From NCBI RefSeq assembly GCF_000156195.1, contig NZ_GG688339.1, positions 419 through 40,669 on the forward strand: 40,251 nt of DNA. The letters run 5' to 3'. The notes beneath the pieces were generated by a model. The model saw only the letters and a list, made by a program, of their open reading frames with translations, was not told the DNA's origin and did not search any database. Numbering within the stretch: the first letter of the stretch is position 1; each line of letters opens with the position of its first letter. The DNA comes from Bacteroides finegoldii DSM 17565 (GTDB lineage: Bacteria > Bacteroidota > Bacteroidia > Bacteroidales > Bacteroidaceae). This document shows, in pieces, positions 7,717 to 16,425 of this stretch. The translations under genes were made by a program, and so were the position numbers.

Positions 7717-8595
7717 ATGAGAATATATAAATTAGTAGGAATCGTACTGACTGCTCTGCTTTTGCTGGCTTCCTGTGCAGATTCCGACCCAGATAAGAAA
7801 AAAGTAAAAATAGCCTATGCCAATTGGTTGGAAGGAATAGCCATGAGCCATTTGGCAAAAGTGGTACTGGAAGAACAAGGATACGAGGTTGAACTACAGA
7901 ATGCTGATCTTGCCCCTATTTTCGTATCCATATCTGGAAAGAATTCAGATGTCTTTCTAGATGCCTGGTTACCGATAACGATGAAAGATTATATGGATCA
8001 GTACGGTGATAGCATCGAATTTTTAGGAGAAGTATATGGAGAAGCACGCGTCGGGCTAGCCGTGCCTCAATATGTTGCCATTAATTCCATTGATGAACTG
8101 GCTGCCAATAAAGATCGGTTTTCTTCTGAGATAGTGGGAATTGATGCCGGAGCAGGTATTATGAAGACTACGGACAAGGCCATCTCAACTTACGGTTTTG
8201 ACGGCTATACCCTCATGACTTCAAGTAGCTCAACCATGTTGGCATCTTTGAAAAAAGCGATGGATAGGGGAGAATGGATTGTCATTACAGGTTGGACACC
8301 GCATTGGATGTTCGATCAGTTTGACCTGAAATTCCTGGATGATCCGAAAAAAGTATATGGAGATCTGGAAGAAATACATGCCATTGCCTGGAAAGGTTTC
8401 AGTAAAAAAGATCCGTTTGCCGCTGAATTTTTCGCTAATATCAAATTAACGACAGAAGAACTTAGCTCTTTTATGACAGCTATGAAAGACGCTCGAATGG
8501 ATGAAGAAGAGATTGCACGCAAATGGCGGGATGAACATCGGCAGTTGGTGGATAGCTGGATACCGAAGTCTGACAACTTCGAAATTAGTTCATAA
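7717..8595 (+). CDS. proX: Glycine betaine/proline ABC transporter, substrate-binding lipoprotein
   Basis: The 292-residue protein begins with a lipoprotein signal ending LASC (Cys20), so the binding protein is membrane-anchored. The OpuAC-type fold binds quaternary amines in an aromatic box. Tryptophans at suitable places are Trp37 (YANWLEG), Trp84 (LDAWLP), Trp193 and Trp197 (GWTPHWMF). Which compound is preferred (glycine betaine, proline betaine, choline or carnitine) cannot be told from sequence alone. A purine-rich GGAATAA ribosome-binding region precedes the ATG. It is the last gene of the operon, and the bidirectional terminator at 8641-8677 follows. Confidence 0.95.
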   Translation: MRIYKLVGIVLTALLLLASCADSDPDKKKVKIAYANWLEGIAMSHLAKVVLEEQGYEVELQNADLAPIFVSISGKNSDVFLDAWLPITMKDYMDQYGDSIEFLGEVYGEARVGLAVPQYVAINSIDELAANKDRFSSEIVGIDAGAGIMKTTDKAISTYGFDGYTLMTSSSSTMLASLKKAMDRGEWIVITGWTPHWMFDQFDLKFLDDPKKVYGDLEEIHAIAWKGFSKKDPFAAEFFANIKLTTEELSSFMTAMKDARMDEEEIARKWRDEHRQLVDSWIPKSDNFEISS

Positions 8596-8640
8596 CCGGT
8601 ATTATAAAAATCGGTCTTATATAAAACTGGCTTGGACATA

Positions 8641-8677
8641 AAAAAGGGAGTCATGCGGTTGAGCAGACTCCCTTTTT
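8641..8677. terminator. Bidirectional intrinsic terminator between proX and nifJ
   Basis: AAAAAGGGAGTC (8641-8652) and GACTCCCTTTTT (8666-8677) are perfect complements with a 13-nt loop. A/T tracts on both sides supply a T run for either direction, ending both proVWX and the convergent nifJ transcript. Confidence 0.9.
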
Positions 8678-8699
8678 ATATTTATTTGAGTATGATTAA

Positions 8700-11600
8700 T
8701 TATTCAGCACCCCAGTTCTCTTTAGCCAAACGTTTGTAGCTGTTGTAACGCCATTTAGCGTTTGCTTCAGCAGCTTTAAACAGTTCTTCTGCTTCGTTAG
8801 GATATTGTTTCATTACAGAAGCATAACGAACCTCACCCTTCAAGAAACCTTGGAAGTCTTCCCAATTCGGTTCTTTGCTATCCAATTGGAACGGATTCTT
8901 GCCTTCTTCTTCCAAAGCAGGGTTGTAACGCCACAAGTGCCAGTAACCGCACTTAACAGCCTTTTCTTCTTCTTCCTGACTCTTACCCATACCAGCTTTC
9001 AGACCGTGGTTGATACACGGAGCATAAGCGATAATCAAAGATGGTCCCGGATATGCTTCTGCTTCACGGATAGCTTTCAGAGTCTGAGCTTGGTCAGCAC
9101 CCATCGCAATCTGAGCAACATATACATAACCGTACGTAGTAGCCATCAGACCGAGGTCTTTCTTACGTACGCGCTTACCTGCAGCAGCAAACTTAGCGAT
9201 AGCGCCTACCGGAGTAGCCTTAGAAGACTGACCACCAGTGTTGGAGTAAACTTCAGTATCCAGAACGAGGATGTTAACGTCCTTACCGGAAGCGATTACA
9301 TGGTCAAGACCACCGTAACCGATATCGTAAGAAGCACCGTCACCACCGATAATCCATTGGCTGCGTTTTACAAGATATTGTTGCAGTTCAGCGATTTGCT
9401 TGCAGTGATTGCATTTATCCTTGTTAGCTTCAACCATCGGGATGATCTTAGCTGCCAATTCCTTAGTCTTGTCTGCATCTAACATATTGTTGATCCATTC
9501 AGCGAACAATTCTTTAGCTTCAGCAGGAGTACAGTCAGCAGCAATAGCTTCGTTCATTACTTTCACGATACGTGCACGCATCTTTTCGTTTGCCAATTCC
9601 ATACCCAGACCGAATTCGCAGAAGTCTTCGAACAGTGAGTTAGCCCAAGCAGGACCGTGTCCGTTTTCGTTCTTTGTATAAGGTGTAGAAGGAACAGAAC
9701 CGGAATAGATAGAAGAACATCCGGTAGCGTTAGCAACCATTTCACGGTCACCGAACAATTGAGAAATCAATTTTACGTACGGAGTTTCACCACAACCGGA
9801 GCAAGCACCTGAGAACTCAAACAACGGAGTAGCGAACTGAGAGTTCTTCACGTTGGCTTTGATGTCAACAAGATGTTGTTTAGTCTTCACGTTGTCAACG
9901 CAATAAGTCCAGTTTTCAGCTTCAGCCAACTGACTTTCAAGGTGTTTCATTGTCAATGCCTTGCCACCCTTCTTCGGATTACCCGGACAGATGTCAGCAC
10001 AGTTACCGCAACCCAGACAGTCGAGAACGTCAACCTGAATACGGAATGTCATACCGTCGAATACTTTACCTACGGCTTTCAGTTGTTCGAACTTAGCACC
10101 CTTCTGTTCTTCAGCATCGAGTACGAACGGACGGATAGAAGCGTGAGGACAAACATATGCACACTTATTACACTGTATACAGTTTTCAGGATTCCATTCT
10201 GGAACGAATGCAGCTACACCACGTTTTTCATATTTAGCAGTACCTTGATACCAAGTACCGTCTTCGATACCCTTGAATGCAGATACTGGCAACAAGTCAC
10301 CGTCTTGTGCATTGATCGGACGAACTACTTCGTTGATGAATGCAGGATCGTTGTTTTCAACTTTAGCGTCATCCGGCAGGTTAGCCCAAGCAGGATCAAC
10401 AGTCAAAGTCTTGTATTCACCACCGCGGTCAACGGCAGCATAGTTCTTGTTAACAACGTCTTCACCCTTCTTGCCGTAAGACTTAACGATGAATTTCTTC
10501 ATCTGTTCAACAGCTTGTTCAACAGGAATAACGCCTGTGATACGGAAGAATGCAGATTGAAGGATAGTGTTGGTACGGTTACCCAAACCAATTTCCAATG
10601 CAATCTGAGTTGCGTTGATATAGTATACGGAAATATTGTTCTGTGCGAAATATTTCTTCACCTTGTTAGGCAGATTCTTAGCCAGTTCTTCACCTTCCCA
10701 GATAGTGTTCAGCAAGAAAGAACCGTTCTTACGCAAACCGCGAGTTACGTCGTACATGTGCAGGTAAGCCTGAACGTGACAAGCAACGAAGTTCGGAGTG
10801 TTAACCAAATAAGTGGAACGGATCGGAGTATCACCGAAACGCAAGTGAGAACAAGTGAAACCACCTGACTTCTTAGAGTCGTATGAGAAGTAAGCCTGAC
10901 AGTGTTTGTCAGTGTTATCACCGATAATTTTCACAGAGTTCTTGTTAGCACCTACCGTACCGTCAGCACCCAGACCGTAGAATTTAGCTTCGAACATACC
11001 TTCACCGCCCAATGCGATTTCTTCTTCTTGCGGAAGAGAAGTGAAAGTAACGTCATCTACGATACCGATAGTGAAGTGGTTCTTCGGCATTGGCATAGCC
11101 AAGTTTTTGAATACTGCGATGATCTGTGCAGGAGTAGTATCTTTTGACCCCAGACCGTAGCGACCGCCAACGATAACAGGAGCATTTTCAACACCATAGA
11201 AGCAATCTTTAACGTCAAGATAAAGAGGTTCACCGTTAGCACCCGGTTCTTTTGTACGGTCAAGAACTGCGATAGTCTTAGCAGTCTTAGGTACAGCAGC
11301 CAAGAAGTGTTTAGCAGAGAACGGACGATACAAGTGTACGGCAACCAAACCTACTTTCTCACCGTTTGCTACCAAGTAGTCGATAGCTTCGCGGGCAGCT
11401 TCTGTTACAGAACCCATAGCGATAATTACGCGTTCTGCATCTTCAGCACCGTAGTAGTCGAACAAACCATATTTGCGGCCTGTAATCTTAGAAATTTCAT
11501 TCATGTATTCTTCTACGATAGCAGGAACTGCTTCATAGTAGTTGTTGCATGATTCACGATGTTGGAAGAAGTGGTCAGGGTTTTCAGCCATACCACGAGC

Positions 11601-12248
11601 AACCGGATTCATCGGATTCAGTGCACGGGCACGGAATTCAGCCAAAGCTTCCTGGTCGATCAGCGGAGCCAAGTCCTCATTTTCCAACATTTCGATCTTC
11701 TGGATTTCGTGAGAAGTACGGAAACCATCGAAGAAGTTCATGAACGGAACGCGTGATTTGATAGTAGCCAAGTGGGCAACACCGGCCAAATCCATAACTT
11801 CCTGTACGGAACCTTCAGCCAACATAGCGAAGCCAGTCTGACGAGCTGACATTACGTCTTGGTGGTCACCGAAGATACACAATGCGTGAGAAGCCAATGT
11901 ACGAGCAGATACATGGAATACGCAAGGCAAGAACTCACCGGCAATTTTGTACATATTAGGGATCATCAGGAGAAGACCCTGAGAAGCAGTGTAAGTAGTA
12001 GTCAACGCACCAGCCTGGAGAGAACCGTGAACTGCACCGGCGGCACCGCCTTCAGATTGCATTTCCTGTACCAATACTGTTTCGCCGAAGATATTTTTAC
12101 GTCCTGCGGCAGCCCATTCGTCTACGTACTCAGCCATAGTCGAAGAAGGAGTGATGGGGTAGATAGCAGCTACTTCAGAGAACATATACGAGATATGTGC
12201 TGCAGCCTGGTTACCATCACAAGTGATGAATTTCTTCTGTTTAGTCAT
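8700..12248 (-). CDS. nifJ: Pyruvate:ferredoxin (flavodoxin) oxidoreductase
   Basis: The 1182-residue single-chain enzyme oxidises pyruvate with CoA to acetyl-CoA and CO2, passing electrons to ferredoxin. It is the central step of anaerobic pyruvate metabolism in Bacteroides. The order of domains fits PFOR: an N-terminal pyrimidine-binding region (AAIYPITPSSTMAEYVDEW), two 4Fe-4S motifs at Cys690/693/696/700 and Cys744/747/750/754, and a proximal cluster with CSGCGE (Cys816, Cys819). A C-terminal thiamine-diphosphate region (GGDGASYDIGYGG, then SNTGGQSSKATP) follows. Length is normal and no frameshift is seen. Its base composition produces long antisense open frames, a codon-bias effect of a highly expressed gene. 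Only 32 bp separate it from the upstream ATPase gene. Confidence 0.97.
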   Translation of the reverse strand: MTKQKKFITCDGNQAAAHISYMFSEVAAIYPITPSSTMAEYVDEWAAAGRKNIFGETVLVQEMQSEGGAAGAVHGSLQAGALTTTYTASQGLLLMIPNMYKIAGEFLPCVFHVSARTLASHALCIFGDHQDVMSARQTGFAMLAEGSVQEVMDLAGVAHLATIKSRVPFMNFFDGFRTSHEIQKIEMLENEDLAPLIDQEALAEFRARALNPMNPVARGMAENPDHFFQHRESCNNYYEAVPAIVEEYMNEISKITGRKYGLFDYYGAEDAERVIIAMGSVTEAAREAIDYLVANGEKVGLVAVHLYRPFSAKHFLAAVPKTAKTIAVLDRTKEPGANGEPLYLDVKDCFYGVENAPVIVGGRYGLGSKDTTPAQIIAVFKNLAMPMPKNHFTIGIVDDVTFTSLPQEEEIALGGEGMFEAKFYGLGADGTVGANKNSVKIIGDNTDKHCQAYFSYDSKKSGGFTCSHLRFGDTPIRSTYLVNTPNFVACHVQAYLHMYDVTRGLRKNGSFLLNTIWEGEELAKNLPNKVKKYFAQNNISVYYINATQIALEIGLGNRTNTILQSAFFRITGVIPVEQAVEQMKKFIVKSYGKKGEDVVNKNYAAVDRGGEYKTLTVDPAWANLPDDAKVENNDPAFINEVVRPINAQDGDLLPVSAFKGIEDGTWYQGTAKYEKRGVAAFVPEWNPENCIQCNKCAYVCPHASIRPFVLDAEEQKGAKFEQLKAVGKVFDGMTFRIQVDVLDCLGCGNCADICPGNPKKGGKALTMKHLESQLAEAENWTYCVDNVKTKQHLVDIKANVKNSQFATPLFEFSGACSGCGETPYVKLISQLFGDREMVANATGCSSIYSGSVPSTPYTKNENGHGPAWANSLFEDFCEFGLGMELANEKMRARIVKVMNEAIAADCTPAEAKELFAEWINNMLDADKTKELAAKIIPMVEANKDKCNHCKQIAELQQYLVKRSQWIIGGDGASYDIGYGGLDHVIASGKDVNILVLDTEVYSNTGGQSSKATPVGAIAKFAAAGKRVRKKDLGLMATTYGYVYVAQIAMGADQAQTLKAIREAEAYPGPSLIIAYAPCINHGLKAGMGKSQEEEEKAVKCGYWHLWRYNPALEEEGKNPFQLDSKEPNWEDFQGFLKGEVRYASVMKQYPNEAEELFKAAEANAKWRYNSYKRLAKENWGAE

Positions 12249-12280
12249 AACTAAATTAAATATTTAAGTAAATAAATCTT

Positions 12281-13459
12281 TTAATATAAAAAGCCGAACA
12301 TCCAGAGAGGTATCTGATTGCCCCGACCTATTTCTGCCTTATGCAACGCATACGTCGCATTCGGGTTATTCTTAATCTTTGCACCTTCCAGGCAAATCTT
12401 GAACGGCATCACTTCGTCTACGATAAAAGAGAAATTCTTGTCTCCTTTGTGTATCTTATGGTCCTTCCATAAAGAGTTTGCAAAGAAAGTGTCCAATACA
12501 TCCTGTTCTTCTACTTTCACCGGGTAGATGGAATACATCAAGTTGGAGTTGTGCATCATTATCTTCGAAGGTTTTTTCGGAAATTCTTCCCCTTTCGGAT
12601 AAACCAGATTAATGAGTCGTGCGTCCGCCAGATACTTGATGTAATTCATCACCGTAGCGCGGGATGTTTGTATGTCGCTTGCCAACTGGCTGACATTTGG
12701 AGCCTTCGGTCCGTCGACAGCGAGCAAATATAGTAATTTTTTTATCTTTGAAAGATATTTCAGTTCTATTTGTTTGAGAAGTAGGATATCCACTTCCACC
12801 ATCATGTTCATTGTCTTTAGCAGATTCTCCGAAAAGTTGCGCTTTTCGAGGAAGAACGGATAGAATCCGTGATGTAGGTAATCCTGAAAATAATCCAACG
12901 GACGTACCTTGGAAAGCACTCCTTTGGCAATCTGTTCATGCGTGCTTAGAATCTCTTCGAGGCTGTAAGCCCGAAACTTCATACCGGTCTGCAAGTTCAA
13001 AAATTCACGGAAAGAAAATCCGCGCAGGTTGTAGCTTTTTGCAATATCGCGCAATTCAAGGTTTTCTTCCTTCAGCCGCATCACGGACGAACCGGTAAAG
13101 ACTATCTTCAGATTGGGAAAGCGGTCGTAACACATACGTAACTCCTTGCTCCATTCCGGGTGCTTGAACACTTGGTCGATGAGTAGTACTTTTCCACCGC
13201 GTTTTTGAAATTCGTTGGCAAAGTCCACAATGCTGTGTCCCGAGAAGTAGAAGTTGTTCATGTTGATGAACAGACAAGAGCGGTCGGTCCCGAATTTCTC
13301 TTTTGCGTATTGGAGCAGGAAAGTGGTTTTTCCTACGCCACGTGTCCCTTTGATACCAATCAAGCGGTCGCTCCAATCAATCTCATCCATAAGGTCACGG
13401 CGAACGGGGGCATTGGTGTGCTCAACAAGGTAGGCGTGTGTGCGATAGAATGCTTCCAT
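12281..13459 (-). CDS. AAA ATPase of the DUF4143 type
   Basis: The 392-residue protein has Walker A GTRGVGKT at 38-45. A Walker B-like strand VLLIDQ follows (Asp95, Gln96 instead of the usual Glu), then a sensor-type IVFTGSS and a C-terminal part with a winged-helix look (SQLASDIQTSRATVMNYIKYL). It ends in the IPLWMFGFLY tail common to this family. These ATPases are frequent in Bacteroides and their cellular role is unknown; ATP-dependent regulation or a toxin-like role has been suggested for relatives. The ATG at 13459 is chosen because the promoter at 13484-13514 places the transcript start near 13477, after an alternative in-frame start. nifJ follows in the same direction. Confidence 0.85.
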   Translation of the reverse strand: MEAFYRTHAYLVEHTNAPVRRDLMDEIDWSDRLIGIKGTRGVGKTTFLLQYAKEKFGTDRSCLFINMNNFYFSGHSIVDFANEFQKRGGKVLLIDQVFKHPEWSKELRMCYDRFPNLKIVFTGSSVMRLKEENLELRDIAKSYNLRGFSFREFLNLQTGMKFRAYSLEEILSTHEQIAKGVLSKVRPLDYFQDYLHHGFYPFFLEKRNFSENLLKTMNMMVEVDILLLKQIELKYLSKIKKLLYLLAVDGPKAPNVSQLASDIQTSRATVMNYIKYLADARLINLVYPKGEEFPKKPSKIMMHNSNLMYSIYPVKVEEQDVLDTFFANSLWKDHKIHKGDKNFSFIVDEVMPFKICLEGAKIKNNPNATYALHKAEIGRGNQIPLWMFGFLY

Positions 13460-13483
13460 TTCTGTTCTTAGTTTTACGGGTGG

Positions 13484-13514
13484 CAAATATAGTGCTTTTT
13501 TTAAGATTTGCAAA
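13484..13514 (-). promoter_or_regulatory. Promoter of the AAA ATPase gene
   Basis: On the minus strand TTTG (13514-13511), a 19-nt spacer and TATATTTG (13491-13484) match the consensus exactly. This fixes the gene start downstream at 13459. The promoter could also supply transcription of nifJ. Confidence 0.8.
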
Positions 13515-13587
13515 GTAGAGATGGCAAAATTGTGCTTTTAACTCTAACTTTCTTCTTATTATTAGGTATTGCTGACTATTTCCTGTA

Positions 13588-13595
13588 TATATTTG
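13588..13595 (+). promoter_or_regulatory. -7 element of the ATP-grasp-like gene
   Basis: TATATTTG matches TAnnTTTG and lies 27 bp before the ATG at 13623. No TTTG is seen at the -33 distance, so the promoter may be weak or activator-dependent. Confidence 0.45.
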
Positions 13596-13622
13596 CAGAA
13601 TAAAGTTTTGAATTCGTTTGAG

Positions 13623-14828
13623 ATGGCTAAAAAGACTCTTTATCTATTCAACCCGGAACATGACTTGGCGTTGGCTAGCGGTGAAATCAATTATATGCCA
13701 CCGGCCTCCGCCCGGCAGATGGCGACCGAGCTGGCCTTGCTGCCGGTGTGGTATGCCGAAGAGGGGAGTGCGGTATTGGCTCCTTCCGCTTATAATCTTG
13801 ACTATCTGAAAAGGATGCAGCAATTGTTGGGACTTTCGGTACATCTGATGACAGAACCGGAACTTGCTTCCGAACGAAACCTGGATATCCGTCCTTGGGG
13901 ATGGGACATCGCCGTAAGAAAACGTCTCTTGGACTTAGGAATAGAGAAACACGCATTACCTTCTATTGAACAATTAAATAAATTACGTTCTTGTTCACAC
14001 CGTTCCTGTGCAGTAGAGTTGTTGCCTCATCTGCAATTGGACAATTATTTTTGCGGTGAATCCTTCTACCTGACACTTCCCGAAGAATGGAAATCATTTG
14101 TTGAATCGCATGATACCTGTCTGCTGAAAGCACCTCTTTCGGGTAGCGGTAAGGGATTGAACTGGTGTAAAGGCATTTATACGCCTTCAATTTCCGGTTG
14201 GTGTTTGCGTATCGGAAGTCAGCAGGGTGGCGTAATCGGTGAACCTATATATAATAAGGTAGAAGACTTTGCTATGGAATTTCATTCTTCAGGTGACGGA
14301 CGGTTCAATTTCATCGGATACTCTCAATTTCGTACGGGTGGGAGTGGAGCGTATGAGGGTAATCGGTTGATTTCAAATGCTGCGATTGAACGGAATCTTT
14401 CGGAATATGTCCCCGTTGGGGAGCTTGATAAATTGCGTAATTGTCTTGAACGGGAATTATCTCTTCGCTTTGGAAGTGTTTACAATGGCTATTTGGGAGT
14501 TGATATGATGATTTGCCGCTTCCCGGAATCTCCGGCTTATCGTATTCATCCTTGTGTGGAAATAAACTTACGGATGAATATGGGAGTAGTAGCGCGTCAC
14601 TTGTATGACCGTTATATATGTCCTTTCTCAACAGGGATTTTTCAGATAGACTATGCCCCTTCGGATGGAGCAGCATGGAACGCACACACAGCAATGGCAG
14701 AGACTTATCCATTGAAAATGGAGCAGGGAAGAATCTGCTCTGGTTATTTGCCATTAGTGCCGGTTTATAAAAAAAGTAAGTATCGTGCGTGGATTCTTGT
14801 GTCAGAAAGTGTACATTGTGTAATATGA
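13623..14828 (+). CDS. ATP-grasp-like protein of unknown function
   Basis: The 401-residue protein is a conserved-looking Bacteroides cytoplasmic protein that I cannot name. It starts MAKKTLYLFNPEHDLALA. A glycine-rich loop GSGKG at 174-178 follows a lysine (LLKAPLSGSGKGLNW), and the C-terminal half has NGYLGVDMM and CVEINLRMNMG. In order these resemble the nucleotide loop and the acidic/Asn metal ligands of ATP-grasp enzymes, which join a carboxylate to an amine or thiol using ATP. No signal peptide or membrane segment is seen. The ATG at 13623 follows a -7 element; an earlier in-frame ATG at 13569 lies upstream of it. Substrate unknown. Confidence 0.7.
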   Translation: MAKKTLYLFNPEHDLALASGEINYMPPASARQMATELALLPVWYAEEGSAVLAPSAYNLDYLKRMQQLLGLSVHLMTEPELASERNLDIRPWGWDIAVRKRLLDLGIEKHALPSIEQLNKLRSCSHRSCAVELLPHLQLDNYFCGESFYLTLPEEWKSFVESHDTCLLKAPLSGSGKGLNWCKGIYTPSISGWCLRIGSQQGGVIGEPIYNKVEDFAMEFHSSGDGRFNFIGYSQFRTGGSGAYEGNRLISNAAIERNLSEYVPVGELDKLRNCLERELSLRFGSVYNGYLGVDMMICRFPESPAYRIHPCVEINLRMNMGVVARHLYDRYICPFSTGIFQIDYAPSDGAAWNAHTAMAETYPLKMEQGRICSGYLPLVPVYKKSKYRAWILVSESVHCVI

Positions 14829-14851
14829 AACGGTAGCCGTTATTCCGTTTC
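14827..14851. terminator. Hairpin between convergent genes
   Basis: GAAACGG (14827-14833) and CCGTTTC (14845-14851) form a 7-bp stem with an 11-nt loop, overlapping the stop of the upstream gene. T-rich sequence follows only loosely, so this is a moderate call. Confidence 0.45.
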
Positions 14852-14865
14852 TTATACAAAGTCTT

Positions 14866-16317
14866 TTACTTTTGCACCGCTCTACTTTCATTTCCGTAAC
14901 GGTCAATGGCCGTAACAGCAAAATGTTTTTTTGCATTCCAGGGTAGGATAGGAGCATAGATATAACTTGTCTCCCGAATACCTTGTGCAACAATGTTTTC
15001 CGGTCGATTAATGTCTACCGGAAAATCATTCGATGCATAAATGATATACATTGGCTTATTGCGTGCATCATTGTCGGTGGCAGCCTGCCACTTTAATTCC
15101 GTATAGCCACTGTCAATATCGGTTACTGTCAATTCGGACGGGGCCGTAGGCGGAACACTATCTAGCCAAGGCATGGGAGGCTGTAAAGCAGGATAAGCAT
15201 AAAAGTTTTCGACCAACTCATCATAGATACCCTGTGTGTTCTCCATAAGATATTTCACCCGGTAATGTCCCTCGCCTGCCATCTTATGATTGCGGATGAA
15301 GTTTATCTGGCGGTCTATCTCGTCACGCGTCCATTTCCCTTCATCGGGATGGAGGAAGTAAATGCCCAAGCCCGGAATCACCTGCCGTCCGTTACTTTGT
15401 TCTTGCCAATCGAGGGCAAAAGGATAAAAATTATTTCCCTGGAAATACATCATCGGATAAATCTGATCCATAACACCTTCTCCCATCCATCCTTGCGGAT
15501 CTTGGTAAACGGTAAAGAAAGCATTCCAACCACGCGAAGGATAACGAGAAGTATCCCGATATTTGCCAACGGGGCTGGTACTTACTTTTACCCAAGGTTT
15601 TATTGCTTTTACACCTTTATATATATAACGTACAATCTCGGAAATATTATCCCGGCGCCATTGGTCGAGCGTACGTCCTTTGCCATATTTGCGGAAATCA
15701 TATTTATCCGGGAAAAAAGGTGCATTCTCTGGATAACGTAAATAGTCGAAATGTACGCCGTCCACATCATAACCGCTTACGACTTCGCGTACCAGTTTCA
15801 TCAAATACTCTTTCGTTGCCGGATGTCCCGGATTGAGGAAATATTCACTTTTGTAAGGGACGCAGATTTCTTTCATCCGCTTGGTGACGGACCTACTTCC
15901 GAGTGAAGTAACATGTTTCTTGTTTCCCAGCGGAACGGTTACCATCCACGCATGACATTCCATTCCCCGCTTATGACATTCCTCAATGGCGAAAGCCAGT
16001 GGATCATAGCCGGGATTTCCTCCTGTCTTTCCGGTCAGGATTGAATTGAACGGTTCAATTGCTGAAGTATATAGTACGTCTCCTCGTGTACGGGTTTGGA
16101 ATAAAACAGTATTGAAATTAGCCGCTTTCAATTTATCAAGGATATCTGTCAATTCTTCTTTCTGTTTGCGGATTGTCTGCGGAGTCGTTGCACGTGTGCG
16201 AGGCCAGTCCAAACCGTATACAGCCGTTACCCATGCTGCACGAACTTCGTGCTTGGGCTGCGCACTTGTCGGGAGGAAAGGAAACAAAAGTGAAAGAATG
16301 AAAATAAATAGGCGCAT
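14866..16317 (-). CDS. GHL10-type family 10 glycoside hydrolase-like protein
   Basis: The 483-residue protein has a signal peptide ending PTSAQ, so it is exported. It contains the barrel-like GHL10 (DUF187) domain: RAAWVTAVYGLDWP, LKAANFNTVLFQTR, IEECHKRGMECHAWM and YDVDGVHFDYLRYP, the last holding likely acidic residues. A fibronectin type III-like module occupies about the last 100 residues (PPTAPSELTVTDID). Members of this group are thought to act on glycans or peptidoglycan in the envelope, but the substrate is not established. It is a paralogue of the gene at 21921-23429. It is divergent from cstA and has its own -7 element. Confidence 0.88.
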   Translation of the reverse strand: MRLFIFILSLLFPFLPTSAQPKHEVRAAWVTAVYGLDWPRTRATTPQTIRKQKEELTDILDKLKAANFNTVLFQTRTRGDVLYTSAIEPFNSILTGKTGGNPGYDPLAFAIEECHKRGMECHAWMVTVPLGNKKHVTSLGSRSVTKRMKEICVPYKSEYFLNPGHPATKEYLMKLVREVVSGYDVDGVHFDYLRYPENAPFFPDKYDFRKYGKGRTLDQWRRDNISEIVRYIYKGVKAIKPWVKVSTSPVGKYRDTSRYPSRGWNAFFTVYQDPQGWMGEGVMDQIYPMMYFQGNNFYPFALDWQEQSNGRQVIPGLGIYFLHPDEGKWTRDEIDRQINFIRNHKMAGEGHYRVKYLMENTQGIYDELVENFYAYPALQPPMPWLDSVPPTAPSELTVTDIDSGYTELKWQAATDNDARNKPMYIIYASNDFPVDINRPENIVAQGIRETSYIYAPILPWNAKKHFAVTAIDRYGNESRAVQK

Positions 16318-16345
16318 ATCCTTTGTTTTTTGTTTTAAATCTCTG

Positions 16346-16353
16346 CAAAGTTA
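16346..16353 (-). promoter_or_regulatory. -7 element of the GHL10 gene
   Basis: The minus strand reads TAACTTTG, matching TAnnTTTG, about 29 bp before the ATG at 16317. No good -33 element is visible. It is back-to-back with the cstA promoter. Confidence 0.5.
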
Positions 16354-16370
16354 GTAAAAGTGTCGGTATT

Positions 16371-16403
16371 GTTGGGCTGTTTCATGAGATTATGTTACAT
16401 TTG
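16371..16403 (+). promoter_or_regulatory. Promoter of the cstA operon
   Basis: GTTG at 16371-16374, a 21-nt spacer and TACATTTG at 16396-16403 approximate the consensus. The transcript would start near 16410, which supports the ATG at 16426 over an earlier in-frame ATG at 16360. Confidence 0.55.
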
Positions 16404-16425
16404 CCAAGTTAAAAAGCGACACACT

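Noticed and set aside
9873..10868. Long plus-strand open frame of 331 codons opposite nifJ, with several others between 8805 and 12254
   Set aside because: They are antisense to a clear PFOR gene, have no recognisable domains or ribosome-binding sites, and arise from the biased codon use of a highly expressed gene.
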